Below are positions 1 to 9,737 of a stretch of 64,000 nt of DNA, piece after piece; position 1 is the stretch's first letter; each line of letters begins with the position of its first letter. The position numbers and the translations under genes were made by a program. The stretch is from Paraglaciecola arctica BSs20135 (GTDB taxonomy: Bacteria > Pseudomonadota > Gammaproteobacteria > Enterobacterales > Alteromonadaceae), in assembly GCF_000314995.1 (NCBI RefSeq), contig NZ_BAEO01000015.1:1-64000 (forward strand), read 5' to 3'. A model generated the notes under the pieces. It had not been told where the DNA came from. It did not search any database and saw only the letters and a program-made list of their open reading frames with translations.

Positions 1-230
1 TGGGCACATTCGAACCAGTCAGCTCAAACTCATCAATCCAATAATAATTCTCTTTTACCAGCTTTTCCTCTGTGCTCTCTTTGTCCTCTGTGGTTCAAAT
101 TCTCTTGCTTTTCACTCAGTTTAAAAGACTACAGAAATAACGGGTACTGGCACAATACCGACGATCAAATTTGATTGTGCTCAGATACTTAAGATTTTCA
201 GATCAAATACAAGTTAGTACCTACAAAAAT
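1..230. other. Intergenic, with copy of a CACAGAG-type repeat
   Basis: No gene is visible here. Positions 62-97 carry a copy, on the minus strand, of the interspersed repeat also seen at 18237-18264: reading the minus strand gives TTGAACCACAGAGGAC and then GCACAGAGGAAAAG. The upstream end lies outside the window, so it cannot be told whether this is a complete element. The remainder is AT-rich with no hairpin that I would call. Confidence 0.5.
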
Positions 231-1472
231 CTATAAAATTTGTAGCCGCTGAACGATATTAGCTTCTTTATTTGCCCCTAACGTTTGCTCAGACGTCACT
301 TTATGCACCTTGATATCAACGCCATGATTAAACTGTATAAAGGCTTTTATTGCTGGCTGTAATACCTCAACAAATTCGTCAACCTTGGCGGTTTCGAGAT
401 GCAAGTTTTGGATATGAAATATCTGGGTTTTGCGGTCTATTTTAGTATCCATACGCCCTACAAATTCCGTGCCCCATAACAGTGGTAGGCTGAAATAGCC
501 GTATTGACGTTTTGTAGGTGGTACATAACATTCAATTTGGTAATCAAACCCAAATACTTCAGACAGTCGCTTACGCTGGATCACTGCATTGTCAAAAGGT
601 GACAGGATGTTAACCAGATTGCGATTAACCGACTGTTTAAGTAAATCAGTGATATTTGGCAGCGCATAATAGGTTTGGTCGCCTAAGGTCACTTGCTGCA
701 ACTCATTGTTCTCAAGCATTCCCTGACAAGTTCGAGTGATATTATTTTTTAGACCTTTACGCAAGTAACTAATTTGCTGGGCGTTAGCAAAGCCGTGGGC
801 TCGTATGTAGGAGCAAATCAAGTGACGTTCGAATTCGTTGGTACTAGGAACAGTTGTATCTATGCCTGCGGGTAACACTCGTTCAGTTAGGTCATAAACC
901 TTTTGAAACCCGCGCCTTTCAACTACCATCAACTCCCCTTCTATAAAGAGTTGTTCTAAGGCAACTTTATCTGGCTTCCAATCCCACCAACCGCTGCCCT
1001 TCTTTGTATTGTCGCGTTCAAAGTCTTTTGCCCTTAATGGGCCTTCTTGCTGAATTCTTTGTAACACACGTTTTTCAGCAATGGGGTTTTTCTCCCACCA
1101 GTGTTTTTCACCTGCCGCAATAGCGTGTTTTTTAGGTAGTGAAAAACGGTAATCTTGTATAGGTAAATATGCGGCGGCATGGGACCAGTATTCAAATATT
1201 TGTTTTTGGGCAATAAGTTGCTCAATAAAATCAGGCTGGTAATTTTTTACGCGACTCCACAAACAATGATGATGGGCCCGCTGAATAACAGAAATAGAAT
1301 CTATTTGAATGTAACTAAGATGTTTAACGGCGGCATTTACGCCATTTACACCTTGTCCAAAGGCATTACTTTTATTTAGCCCTTGACTGACAAGGGCTAG
1401 TTTACTGGCTTGTTTTTGAGTTAACTCAAATAACGGTAAGATAACGATATTACCAAGGTAGAACTTCGCCAT
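231..1472 (-). CDS. ycaQ: YcaQ-type DNA glycosylase (winged-helix, HTH_42 family)
   Basis: This 413-residue protein belongs to the winged-helix HTH_42 family, whose E. coli member YcaQ (AlkX) unhooks alkylated bases and DNA interstrand crosslinks. The family's catalytic signature Q-hydrophobic-D is visible as Q56-I57-D58 in the segment YIQIDSI, which is the YcaQ form and not the QxQ form of AlkZ. Length matches the family (about 400 residues). The start overlaps the end of the upstream SDR gene by 23 bp, so the two are probably cotranscribed. In E. coli ycaQ sits between lpxK and ycaR; here it lies three genes further downstream in the same block. The activity is inferred from the family. Confidence 0.88.
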   Translation of the reverse strand: MAKFYLGNIVILPLFELTQKQASKLALVSQGLNKSNAFGQGVNGVNAAVKHLSYIQIDSISVIQRAHHHCLWSRVKNYQPDFIEQLIAQKQIFEYWSHAAAYLPIQDYRFSLPKKHAIAAGEKHWWEKNPIAEKRVLQRIQQEGPLRAKDFERDNTKKGSGWWDWKPDKVALEQLFIEGELMVVERRGFQKVYDLTERVLPAGIDTTVPSTNEFERHLICSYIRAHGFANAQQISYLRKGLKNNITRTCQGMLENNELQQVTLGDQTYYALPNITDLLKQSVNRNLVNILSPFDNAVIQRKRLSEVFGFDYQIECYVPPTKRQYGYFSLPLLWGTEFVGRMDTKIDRKTQIFHIQNLHLETAKVDEFVEVLQPAIKAFIQFNHGVDIKVHKVTSEQTLGANKEANIVQRLQIL

Positions 1473-2112
1473 TTGAATGCAAAAACGTACCTGAGTTATT
1501 GATGTTCAACTCTTCAATACGCTGCATTAACCGCTCAACGGCTACAGCCGCAGAAATATCACCATTATTATTAACCATATCGGTTTGTACATAACCTGGA
1601 TGTAATAAAGCGACGGCTACATCTTGCTCTTTTAGATCATGAGCCAAGGACACACCCGCTATATTCAACGCGGCTTTGGACATGCGATAACCATAACGAC
1701 CGCCCGAACTATTATCGGTTACAGATCCCATGCGACTGGAGATCAAAGCTACTTTCGCTCCTTTAACCAGTTGTTTTCTCAGCATTTGAGTGACCAACAA
1801 GGGGCCCATGGCATTCACTCTAAACTGGTATTCAAGGGTTGTAGCTGACATATGTTCTAAACTTTCGTTGGCCAATACGCCTGCATTATTGATCAATAAA
1901 TCAATTTTCAAATCCCCCAATGTAGACAGAACTCTCTCTAAACATTCAGGACTACTCACATCGACTTTAACAATCACTTTGGCGCTTGTTTGACTAAGCT
2001 CATCACTAGTATTGCGACAAAGGGCGATCACTTTGTCACCTTTGGCTAAATACTGTTTAACAAATTCCAATCCTATGCCACGATTGGCTCCAGTTATAAC
2101 TACGGTTGCCAT
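1450..2112 (-). CDS. Short-chain dehydrogenase/reductase (C-factor-like SDR)
   Basis: A 220-residue classical SDR with the NAD(P)-binding glycine motif TGANRGIG at residues 7-14, NNAG at 75-78, a serine pair at 125-126, and the catalytic YxxxK at Y142/K146. The short length and the motif layout resemble the CsgA/C-factor subgroup of carbonyl reductases. The substrate cannot be deduced. It lies 21 bp downstream of kdsB and overlaps ycaQ, so it probably belongs to the same operon. A role in envelope metabolism would be guilt by association only. Confidence 0.85.
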   Translation of the reverse strand: MATVVITGANRGIGLEFVKQYLAKGDKVIALCRNTSDELSQTSAKVIVKVDVSSPECLERVLSTLGDLKIDLLINNAGVLANESLEHMSATTLEYQFRVNAMGPLLVTQMLRKQLVKGAKVALISSRMGSVTDNSSGGRYGYRMSKAALNIAGVSLAHDLKEQDVAVALLHPGYVQTDMVNNNGDISAAVAVERLMQRIEELNINNSGTFLHSNGEVLPW

Positions 2113-2133
2113 TAAATGTCCTTATGATTGATA

Positions 2134-2892
2134 TTAAAGGGAGCGACTCGCTATTAATTTAGCTAAATCTTCTGGGGTGTCGATACCAATTGGTGGCGCA
2201 ACTCTCGCTTCTTCAACATGGATTTTTTCGCCATGCCACAAAACGCGAAGTTGTTCTAGAGATTCAATCTGTTCTAAACCTGAAGGTGACATATTCACAT
2301 ATTGTTTAATAAAGCCGGCACGATAAGCATAAATACCAATATGCCTAAAGTAAAAATCGCCGATCTCATCAATAGTATCTGAATCAAGAAATCGCGCTCT
2401 ATCATAGGGAATAGGCGAGCGTGAAAAATACATAGCATAACCTTGCTTATCCATCACTACCTTAACGGTATTGGGATTAAAGGCATCCTCTACATCGGTG
2501 ATCCTAACTGCTAGTGTCGCCATTTCAGCTTGTTGGTGGTTGTGTAAATTCTCGGCCACTTGCAGGATGTTTTCAGCTGGGATAAAAGGTTCATCCCCCT
2601 GCACATTCACCACCAATTCATGCGACAACATATTTTGTAAATCGACGACTTCAGCCAAACGTTCTGTGCCTGATTCATGGTGTGCACCTGTCATACAATA
2701 TTTGCCACCAAAGTCATCTACCGCTTTGGCAATTCTGACATCATCGGTTGCCACTAAAATATTGCTAGCCCCTGACTCTATGGCACGCTCATAGACATGT
2801 TGCACCATAGGTTTACCTTGTATTTCTACTAAAGGTTTACCGGGAAACCGACTAGACGCGTATCGTGCAGGAATAATGACACTAAATTGCAT
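2134..2892 (-). CDS. kdsB: 3-deoxy-manno-octulosonate cytidylyltransferase (CMP-KDO synthetase)
   Basis: KdsB activates KDO with CTP to give CMP-KDO, the donor for the inner core of lipopolysaccharide, in the cytoplasm. The 252-residue protein starts with the nucleotidyltransferase motif [15 protein letters not shown] (residues 7-21) and has the conserved [10 protein letters not shown] segment around residue 95, as expected. Length is normal for the family (about 245-255). It lies in the conserved block msbA-lpxK-ycaR-kdsB, separated from ycaR by 38 bp. This is a secure assignment. Confidence 0.97.
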   Translation of the reverse strand: MQFSVIIPARYASSRFPGKPLVEIQGKPMVQHVYERAIESGASNILVATDDVRIAKAVDDFGGKYCMTGAHHESGTERLAEVVDLQNMLSHELVVNVQGDEPFIPAENILQVAENLHNHQQAEMATLAVRITDVEDAFNPNTVKVVMDKQGYAMYFSRSPIPYDRARFLDSDTIDEIGDFYFRHIGIYAYRAGFIKQYVNMSPSGLEQIESLEQLRVLWHGEKIHVEEARVAPPIGIDTPEDLAKLIASRSL

Positions 2893-2930
2893 ACTTTAAT
2901 CTCTTCAATAGTCTTGGAAAACGCTTAGTA

Positions 2931-3137
2931 TTAGCCGTTTTTTAACAGTTGTTCCATTTCATCGCTAGACACTTGTTTGGCTTCTGATTCCAATAAGACT
3001 GGAATATTTTCACGAATAGGATAAACCAAACGATCGAATTTACAGATGAGTTGTGACTGTTTATTTTGGTGTAACAATTTACCCTTGCAAACTGGGCAAG
3101 CTAAAATATCTAATAATTTTTTATCAAAGGCCATCAT
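2931..3137 (-). CDS. ycaR: YcaR/Trm112-family small zinc-ribbon-like protein
   Basis: A 68-residue Trm112-family protein (YcaR in E. coli) with a CPVCKGKL motif at residues 15-22, a later single Cys in LICKFDRL, and the conserved IPVLL segment. The E. coli protein is of unknown function and is encoded between lpxK and kdsB, just as here. Two adjacent ATG codons exist at 3137 and 3134. The first overlaps the lpxK stop as ATGA, and the second has the better spacing to the AAGAG upstream. It is translationally coupled to lpxK. Confidence 0.93.
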   Translation of the reverse strand: MMAFDKKLLDILACPVCKGKLLHQNKQSQLICKFDRLVYPIRENIPVLLESEAKQVSSDEMEQLLKNG

Positions 3138-4144
3138 TTTCTCTTACTTTGTTTTTTATCTGCAGCCACTTGCTTCAATTTTTGCAAGAGTTGCGATTCG
3201 AATTGACTGGTTAAACTAGCACTGACGGGTAAATACCAACAATCATCATGTGCTATCTGGGTACATTTTACTGCATCTTTTTCCGTCATAATCACTGTCG
3301 AACTAGGAATATCATTCTCACTAAAAACATGGTGGTCGATAAAACTGATTTGGGTTTTTAGTTTTACTTGCTTTTTTTCTAACAGAGTAAAAAAGCGTTG
3401 CGGGTTACCTATTCCTGCGATTGCGGTAACAGGCGAGCTTAAACTGTTTATCGACAAACTTTTATTTGGGTGTTTAACGTTTATCAATTGACCCGCTTCC
3501 AGCGACATCAAATATTCACTATTTGTGACAGTGCCACCATTTAACACCAAAAAATCAACACTATCTAAACGCCATAAACCTTCTCGCAAAGGGCCTGCTG
3601 GTAATAAAAGTTTATTGCCACAACGCCTCTGGCCATCCATCACAACGATTTCGACATCTCTATTTAAAGCATAATGCTGTAAGCCGTCATCACAAATAAT
3701 CACATCACATTTATGTTTATCAACCAGCTCCATTGCCCCTCTTGCGCGAATAGGATCAATCACCAAAGGGCAGTTAATATGGCGGCGCATTAATATGGCT
3801 TCATCACCCGCCACCTCTACTATACTGCTTTGTTCAACAGTCATAGGATAAATGGCATTTTTGCCACCATAACCTCGGCTTAACACGCCAGGGTGGTAAC
3901 CTTTTTGCCTCAAGCGTTTAGCCAAATACACCACTAGGGGCGTTTTTCCATTACCACCGACACTGATGTTTCCCACCACAATCACAGGTATAGGAATATC
4001 AACTGAAGGCTTAATATATAGTCTAAACAAGCTTCTTCGCAACGCTGACAATAGCCAAAACAGCGCAGTTAATGGCAATAACAATATGATAATTGGCCAA
4101 TGGTACCAACTCGGTGAATACCACATATTATCGATCCACTTCAC
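3134..4144 (-). CDS. lpxK: Tetraacyldisaccharide 4'-kinase
   Basis: LpxK phosphorylates the 4' position of the lipid A disaccharide precursor at the inner membrane. The 336-residue protein has an N-terminal membrane-anchoring helix (about residues 17-34) and a Walker A motif [13 protein letters not shown] at 58-70 with K67, followed by the CDDGLQHY segment typical of LpxK. Both ends overlap neighbours by four bases (ATGA), with msbA upstream and ycaR downstream, so translation is coupled. The length is normal for the family. Confidence 0.97.
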   Translation of the reverse strand: MKWIDNMWYSPSWYHWPIIILLLPLTALFWLLSALRRSLFRLYIKPSVDIPIPVIVVGNISVGGNGKTPLVVYLAKRLRQKGYHPGVLSRGYGGKNAIYPMTVEQSSIVEVAGDEAILMRRHINCPLVIDPIRARGAMELVDKHKCDVIICDDGLQHYALNRDVEIVVMDGQRRCGNKLLLPAGPLREGLWRLDSVDFLVLNGGTVTNSEYLMSLEAGQLINVKHPNKSLSINSLSSPVTAIAGIGNPQRFFTLLEKKQVKLKTQISFIDHHVFSENDIPSSTVIMTEKDAVKCTQIAHDDCWYLPVSASLTSQFESQLLQKLKQVAADKKQSKRK

Positions 4145-5907
4145 TTGACCTCTGGCTCCTCACCAAATTGCATATTATACAATTGTGAATAAACGCCATT
4201 TTGTGCCAGTAAGCTTTGATGATTACCTTGCTCGATAATTTCTCCTGCCTCGATCACTAAAATGGTATCGGCGTTTTCAATAGTCGATAACCTATGTGCC
4301 ACCACTATGCTAGTGCGATTTTGTTGCAGTTGTTCTAGTGCATCTTGGATTAAACGTTCTGATTCTGTATCTAAGGCTGAGGTGGCTTCGTCTAATATCA
4401 AGATGGGGGCATCTAATAATAAGGCTCTGGCAATGGCTAACCTTTGGCGCTGTCCGCCAGACAACATAAAGCCATTTTCACCTACTACTGTATCCAAACC
4501 GTCAGGGAGTTGTTGTAAAAACTCCATCACGTGAGCAGTTTCAGCAGCAGCCAGTATTTGTTCACGGCTAACTTTACCTTCAGAGCCATAAGCGATGTTG
4601 TTGGCAATAGTGTCATTAAATAACACTACATGTTGCGACACTAATGCAAACTGTCGGCGTAAGTCTTTTAGTGGGATATCTTTTAACAACAGATCGTCTA
4701 AAAGTATTTCGCCTGTTTGATTATCGTAGAACCGTGTTAGTAAACTTGAAATAGTTGATTTACCACTGCCAGAGCGGCCGACCAACGCAAATGTTTGTCC
4801 CGGTTTGACAGAAAACGAAATGTTTTTAAGTGCAGGCTCACTCTTAGTTGGGTAACTAAAAGTGACATTATTAAAGTCGATCTTTCCCTGTGCCCTACTA
4901 ATATTATGAGTGCCTTTATCTTGTTCAACCTGTTGATCTAACACCGCGAAAATACTCACACAAGCAGCCATACCTTTTTGGAATTCGCTGTTTACTGTTG
5001 TTAGTTCTTTCAGGGGTTTTAATAACATGGTCATAAACACCACCACACTGACAAATACGCCTGGGGTTAACGAAGTAACTAAACCGGGAGTACTAGCAAC
5101 ATAAAGCACCACAGCCAAAGCAACCGAAGCAATGACTTGAATAGAGGAAACACTGAGAATTTTAGCAACAATTAACTTCATATTTTGTTGACGGTTGTGG
5201 TTGTTTTTATCAGCAAAAGACTTATTTTCTAAATCCTGTCCACCAAACATTAATACAACTTTGTGGCCTTTTAGCACTTGATCAACTGATGATGTTAAGC
5301 CTCCCATCGCATCTTGGATACGTTTACTAACTAATCTAAAACGTTTGCTGACCACAGAAACAATAACAGCGACTAATGGACCAATTAGGATAAAAATCAG
5401 TGACAATTGCCAAGATTTATAAAACATCGCAATTAATAACCCCATTACCAATGCCCCTTCACGGACAAGAATAATAAGTGCCTTACTTGACGCATTTGCA
5501 ACCTGCTCGGTGTCATAAATCACTTTTGAAATTAACTGACCAGTACTGTTGTGATCATGAAACTCAACAGGAAGGTGAATATATCGGCCAAACAGTTGTT
5601 GCCGCATGCGCATTACAACATGGTTACCGATCCATGAAACCGAATAAGCTCCGAGAAAATTTAATATGCCCCTGAAAATAAAGATGGGCACAATAAAATA
5701 AGCGGCATAACGCAAATATTCATAATTGCCTTGCCCTAGGCTGTCATCGACTAGCGTTTCAAGCTGGGACAAAACCAATACATCAATTACCGAATAGCCA
5801 ACCATGCCAATAATAGCCACAGTGAATGCGAGCTTAAAATCTTTAAGGTAAACGCGAAAACGTCTAAATATATTAGAGGTTTCTTGAGTGTCTAAATTTG
5901 TCTGCAT
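4141..5907 (-). CDS. msbA: Lipid A export ABC transporter MsbA
   Basis: MsbA is the homodimeric half-transporter that flips core-lipid A across the inner membrane. An N-terminal six-helix membrane domain is followed by a nucleotide-binding domain with Walker A GRSGSGKST, signature LSGGQRQR and Walker B ILILDEATSALD. The open frame continues 27 codons upstream to 5988. I place the start at the ATG at 5907, giving 588 residues, because this is the usual family length and the upstream peptide looks like non-coding sequence; neither start has a strong ribosome binding site. The gene overlaps lpxK by four bases, and comEC lies 105 bp upstream. Confidence 0.95.
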   Translation of the reverse strand: MQTNLDTQETSNIFRRFRVYLKDFKLAFTVAIIGMVGYSVIDVLVLSQLETLVDDSLGQGNYEYLRYAAYFIVPIFIFRGILNFLGAYSVSWIGNHVVMRMRQQLFGRYIHLPVEFHDHNSTGQLISKVIYDTEQVANASSKALIILVREGALVMGLLIAMFYKSWQLSLIFILIGPLVAVIVSVVSKRFRLVSKRIQDAMGGLTSSVDQVLKGHKVVLMFGGQDLENKSFADKNNHNRQQNMKLIVAKILSVSSIQVIASVALAVVLYVASTPGLVTSLTPGVFVSVVVFMTMLLKPLKELTTVNSEFQKGMAACVSIFAVLDQQVEQDKGTHNISRAQGKIDFNNVTFSYPTKSEPALKNISFSVKPGQTFALVGRSGSGKSTISSLLTRFYDNQTGEILLDDLLLKDIPLKDLRRQFALVSQHVVLFNDTIANNIAYGSEGKVSREQILAAAETAHVMEFLQQLPDGLDTVVGENGFMLSGGQRQRLAIARALLLDAPILILDEATSALDTESERLIQDALEQLQQNRTSIVVAHRLSTIENADTILVIEAGEIIEQGNHQSLLAQNGVYSQLYNMQFGEEPEVK

Positions 5908-6012
5908 GTTTATTAAATAACTGTTATCTGATGAAAGAGGAAAAACCTCGCTAGTGTAACTGTTAGGACGAAATTCCCCAACTATCAATAAGATAATTTG
6001 TATAAATAGCCT

Positions 6013-8268
6013 TTAATTGGCATACCAATATGGATAAATATCGTTTCTAAAGGTTTTAACTGTGATTGGTGCGGCAGAATTATACTCAACAAAAAATGAA
6101 ATTTGACCAGAACGAGAGGTGGCAAACAACAATGGATTGTATCTCTGGTATCTATCTATGACTTCTTGTCTAGGAAAACGCCAACGATTCATAAAACCCT
6201 GACTAAATATCACATATTCAGGACTCACCCCATGAATGAAATCAATGGATGATGAGGTATTACTGCCATGATGTGGTGCCAGCAAAATATCCGTTTGTAA
6301 CTGTTCTGGATGTAAATCAAGCAACTGCTTTTCGATACTTTGGTCAATATCTCCTGGTAATAAAATACTATGGTAGGTATCCGATACTTTGATAACACAT
6401 GAACCATTGTTGTCGTTATATTTAAGTGCATTGTCTGGCCATAGCCCTTTAATGCTCAGCCCTTGCCAAACTATATCGAGACCTTGTTGACAATTATCTT
6501 GATTTGTCAAAACCTGAGTTACCTGAATTCCTTTAAGCAATTGCGGCAAACTTCCAGCATGATCGTTGTCACCATGGCTAATAAAGACTAAGTCGACTTT
6601 AGATAATCCCCTTGCCTGTAAAATAGGTAACAACACACTGTCGGCCATATTAAAGCCTGAAGGATAACTGGCGCCCACATCGTAAATAATAACGCGGTTA
6701 TTTTTACTGATTAACACAGCCACACCCTGCCCTACATCGAGTATATCAATCTGCCAAGTATGAGTTTGTGGCGTTATTACATGACTTACTAGTGGCAGCA
6801 ACAATATCCAAAGGTATTTTTTATTTAGCCAAAATGAAGGTAAACAACTACACAGAACAAATAGAAAGACCAAAAACCACACAGCAGGCGGTAAAGCAGG
6901 TAAGTTAAAATACGCAGCATCGAGTTTTAACGCAAAATCCAGAAACTTCAGGCCATAACTCACCATTAAGTTTGCTAGAAAAAACAACTCAAGTGCCCAA
7001 TCAGGTTTAATCGCTAAGCAGATCACTGCCATTAAACAAAGTGGTACCAAGAGCATAGTTACTATGGGTACTGCGATTAAATTAACGACTGGCGAAACAA
7101 TAGATATATAAGAAAACTGCCAAGCAACTAAAGGCAACATTAATACCGTCAAACATAACTGCACTTTAATCATCCCAGACAGTAATGCACGTAAGGAAAA
7201 CCCACCTTTTTTGACTGGCCAGCGCCAAAATACAAAACCAATAATGATAACTGCAGAAAAACTTAGCCAAAAACTCAATCCAAATATGCTCAATGGGAAA
7301 AGAACTACAAACCCAGTAAGGCTCAACAGGATCAGGCTTTTTGCCCCTAGGTTTTTATTGCGCAGAAAAAACGTACTAAACAACAGCAACATCAACCATG
7401 CCCTAAGAGTTGGTAAACCAAATCCTGCCAGAGCGGAATATGTGAGGGTGCTAAAAAGTGTCAACAAGATTGCTATGTAATGTAAGTTAAGATAATGCAA
7501 AGAATAAAATCGACTAATCAGGCCTCCCCCCATCCATGCTATCAATACATAACTTAAACTCGCGACTAAAGCCAAATGTAGACCAGAGATCGCAATAAGA
7601 TGAGCCACACCGGTTTTTTGAACTAAGTGCCAATCTTCAGGTTGCAACAATCCTCGATAACCAAAAGTTAATGCTGCAAGCCACGAACTATGGGGTAATT
7701 CGAAGGCTAACATCTGATTCAGCAACGACTGTCTAATGGTTTTTGCATCGTTAATCAGTTGATTATCCACATGTGGTTTGACGTATCCCGTTGCAATAAT
7801 CCCTTCACTAAACAACCATTGTTGATAATTAAAACCGGCTTCATTAGCTAAACCATGAGGGGGTTTAACTTTCACCAACAGTTTAACTTGTTGACCCTGT
7901 TGTATTTTCCACGCGGGGTCTCGCCAACTCAGACGAAAGGTTTTAGAAAAAATCAGATGTTGGCCGTCAAGCTGTGTGACGTTAAGATTAAAACGAATAT
8001 TTTGTTCAGCAATCACCAAACTGCTGACTTTGCCTATTATTTGTACTGGTTGACTTGTTTGTTCTGAAGAAAGTTGCAAATAGTATTGCCAATGCCCTAC
8101 ACTCGCCATCCAGAGTAAGCCAAGAAGAAAACAACCTAAGTGTTGATATTTTCTAATTATTAGGCAAGTACAAATTAGTAGTAAAATAGTGATAACGATG
8201 GAAGGCAGACTAGTCCACAATAAACTAGTGAACGCAGCTGCAATAAAACTGAAAAGTTTACTGTCCAT
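6013..8268 (-). CDS. comEC: ComEC/Rec2-family DNA uptake channel protein
   Basis: ComEC forms the inner-membrane channel that takes up single-stranded DNA during natural transformation. The 751-residue protein has N-terminal helices and a DUF4131-type segment, the polytopic Competence domain (about residues 190-480, containing VAHLIAISGLHLAL), and a C-terminal metallo-beta-lactamase-like domain with HGDNDHAGS beginning at H565 and a later APHHGSNTSSS. It lies upstream of msbA, as ycaI does in E. coli. Whether this organism is competent cannot be told from this window, since no pilus or dprA genes are present. Confidence 0.92.
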   Translation of the reverse strand: MDSKLFSFIAAAFTSLLWTSLPSIVITILLLICTCLIIRKYQHLGCFLLGLLWMASVGHWQYYLQLSSEQTSQPVQIIGKVSSLVIAEQNIRFNLNVTQLDGQHLIFSKTFRLSWRDPAWKIQQGQQVKLLVKVKPPHGLANEAGFNYQQWLFSEGIIATGYVKPHVDNQLINDAKTIRQSLLNQMLAFELPHSSWLAALTFGYRGLLQPEDWHLVQKTGVAHLIAISGLHLALVASLSYVLIAWMGGGLISRFYSLHYLNLHYIAILLTLFSTLTYSALAGFGLPTLRAWLMLLLFSTFFLRNKNLGAKSLILLSLTGFVVLFPLSIFGLSFWLSFSAVIIIGFVFWRWPVKKGGFSLRALLSGMIKVQLCLTVLMLPLVAWQFSYISIVSPVVNLIAVPIVTMLLVPLCLMAVICLAIKPDWALELFFLANLMVSYGLKFLDFALKLDAAYFNLPALPPAVWFLVFLFVLCSCLPSFWLNKKYLWILLLPLVSHVITPQTHTWQIDILDVGQGVAVLISKNNRVIIYDVGASYPSGFNMADSVLLPILQARGLSKVDLVFISHGDNDHAGSLPQLLKGIQVTQVLTNQDNCQQGLDIVWQGLSIKGLWPDNALKYNDNNGSCVIKVSDTYHSILLPGDIDQSIEKQLLDLHPEQLQTDILLAPHHGSNTSSSIDFIHGVSPEYVIFSQGFMNRWRFPRQEVIDRYQRYNPLLFATSRSGQISFFVEYNSAAPITVKTFRNDIYPYWYAN

Positions 8269-8320
8269 AGTAACTGGTATATGCCATCCGTTGCTTCACG
8301 AAATTAAAGTATAGAGAACT

Positions 8321-8845
8321 ATTCTGAAAAAGTTTATTAAGCGCTTTCTGCCGAGTCCCCAAAAAGTCAAAGATCAGAAAATCCTCTCTGTTTTTGGTAC
8401 TTTGCTTCACGATCCTAATCTTTGGCATCTAAATAGACGTTCGGCGTCAGGGGCATTTGCTGTGGGTTTATTTTTCGCTTTTTGGCCTGTGCCTTTTCAA
8501 ATGTGGTTAGCAGCAGCCATCGCAATACCACTTCGCGTTAACTTGCCATTGTCAGTGGCAACGGTTTGGATCACTAATCCTTTCACAATGCCGCCTATTT
8601 TTTACGGTGCCTATTTGGTAGGCACAACGGTAATGGGCTCTCCAGAAAGAAAATTTAGCTTTCAGTTGAATTGGGACTGGGTAGTACAAAGTATCGAAAC
8701 AATAGGACCCGCGTTTTTGGTAGGTTGTCTAATTTGCTCGGTATTTTTTAGTGCCGTGGGATATTTTAGCTTAAATTATCTATGGCGATTATCAGTCAAA
8801 AAAGCATGGAAACAACGCATCCAGAATCGTTTCCCAAGAGCCTAA
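8321..8845 (+). CDS. DUF2062 membrane protein, probably with a rare ATT start
   Basis: A DUF2062 protein with the conserved segment LLHDPNLWHLNRRS and GAFAVGLFFAFWPVPFQM, and two to three membrane helices. The first conventional start codon in frame is a TTG at 8402, inside the conserved region. Codons upstream to the stop at 8312 read on as ILKKFIKRFLPSPQKVKD, which matches the usual N-terminus of the family as I remember it. No ATG, GTG or TTG occurs there, so I place the start at ATT 8321 (174 residues), with CTG 8324 as the alternative; AGAGA lies just upstream at 8313-8317. The function of DUF2062 is unknown. It diverges from comEC. Confidence 0.72.
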   Translation: MLKKFIKRFLPSPQKVKDQKILSVFGTLLHDPNLWHLNRRSASGAFAVGLFFAFWPVPFQMWLAAAIAIPLRVNLPLSVATVWITNPFTMPPIFYGAYLVGTTVMGSPERKFSFQLNWDWVVQSIETIGPAFLVGCLICSVFFSAVGYFSLNYLWRLSVKKAWKQRIQNRFPRA

Positions 8846-8893
8846 ATATGCATTTTCAAAAAAACATCTGATTTCTTGAATAACCCCTATCGA

Positions 8894-9622
8894 CTAAGGG
8901 TCGTTGCAGGTGTTTTCATTAGCTATTTGCTGTGGTTCGTTTGAGAATACAATATAGGCCATTGCTCCACCGTACATGTCGAACACAGCATGCAAAAGAA
9001 TGGGAATAATAATTGAGTCCGTAAAAAGATAAATTAATGCCATAGTCGCTCCCACAATTGCTGTTCTTAATATATGAATTGCACCTTGGTAAATATGTGG
9101 CAAACCAAAAATAAGACTCGAAATGATAACTACAGCATAAGTAGGAAAATAATCCCCTAACACCAGCATTAGATAACCTCTAAACAAAATCTCTTCACAA
9201 ATACCAGCTGAAATAGACAGACCCAAAATGAAATAACGAGCTTCTTTGGATGTGGAAGGTGTCATCCATTGAATATAAGCAAGTTGTTTTCTAATCGTCG
9301 GGTGGTTATCAGTGTTTTCATTCAGTTGTTTGAGTGACAATAAAAAATACCCGCAAAGCACTAACAATGCTGCTACACAAAGTAGATTGGCCAGCTCCCA
9401 ATGCCACTGTAAGCCAATATCATTTAATGAAATTTCGGTTTGATTAAGCAGTACCATTAATACCAAGACTGGTAACCAAAGATACAACATCCAACTACGA
9501 TACATAGCAACGAGCTTAGCTGGTTGTGCAACAACGCTTTGTTTTTCTTGTTCGTAGGTCAGATAGATGTATATGGGATTAAGAATAAAATAGCCCCATA
9601 GTAAATATTCTAGATATGCCAT
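8894..9622 (-). CDS. CPBP-family intramembrane metalloprotease
   Basis: A polytopic membrane protein of 242 residues of the CPBP (CAAX protease and bacteriocin-processing, Abi) family. The three metal/catalytic motifs are present: EEILFR at 143-148, FGLPH ending at H176, and HAVFD at 211-215. I use the ATG at 9622, which follows a good GAGAAG ribosome binding site; the frame is also open to a TTG at 9634. Substrates of bacterial CPBP proteins are mostly unknown; some process peptides or confer immunity to bacteriocins. No neighbouring gene suggests a bacteriocin. Confidence 0.86.
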   Translation of the reverse strand: MAYLEYLLWGYFILNPIYIYLTYEQEKQSVVAQPAKLVAMYRSWMLYLWLPVLVLMVLLNQTEISLNDIGLQWHWELANLLCVAALLVLCGYFLLSLKQLNENTDNHPTIRKQLAYIQWMTPSTSKEARYFILGLSISAGICEEILFRGYLMLVLGDYFPTYAVVIISSLIFGLPHIYQGAIHILRTAIVGATMALIYLFTDSIIIPILLHAVFDMYGGAMAYIVFSNEPQQIANENTCNDP

Positions 9623-9737
9623 TTTTCTTCTCAATTTGTGACTTTAGATGTTGGAATAAGTGTAAAGGGAAAACACTTGTAAATTAATGGTATATCACTT
9701 TAAATATAGTAAACCAAAAGATTATAAAGTTTCCATT

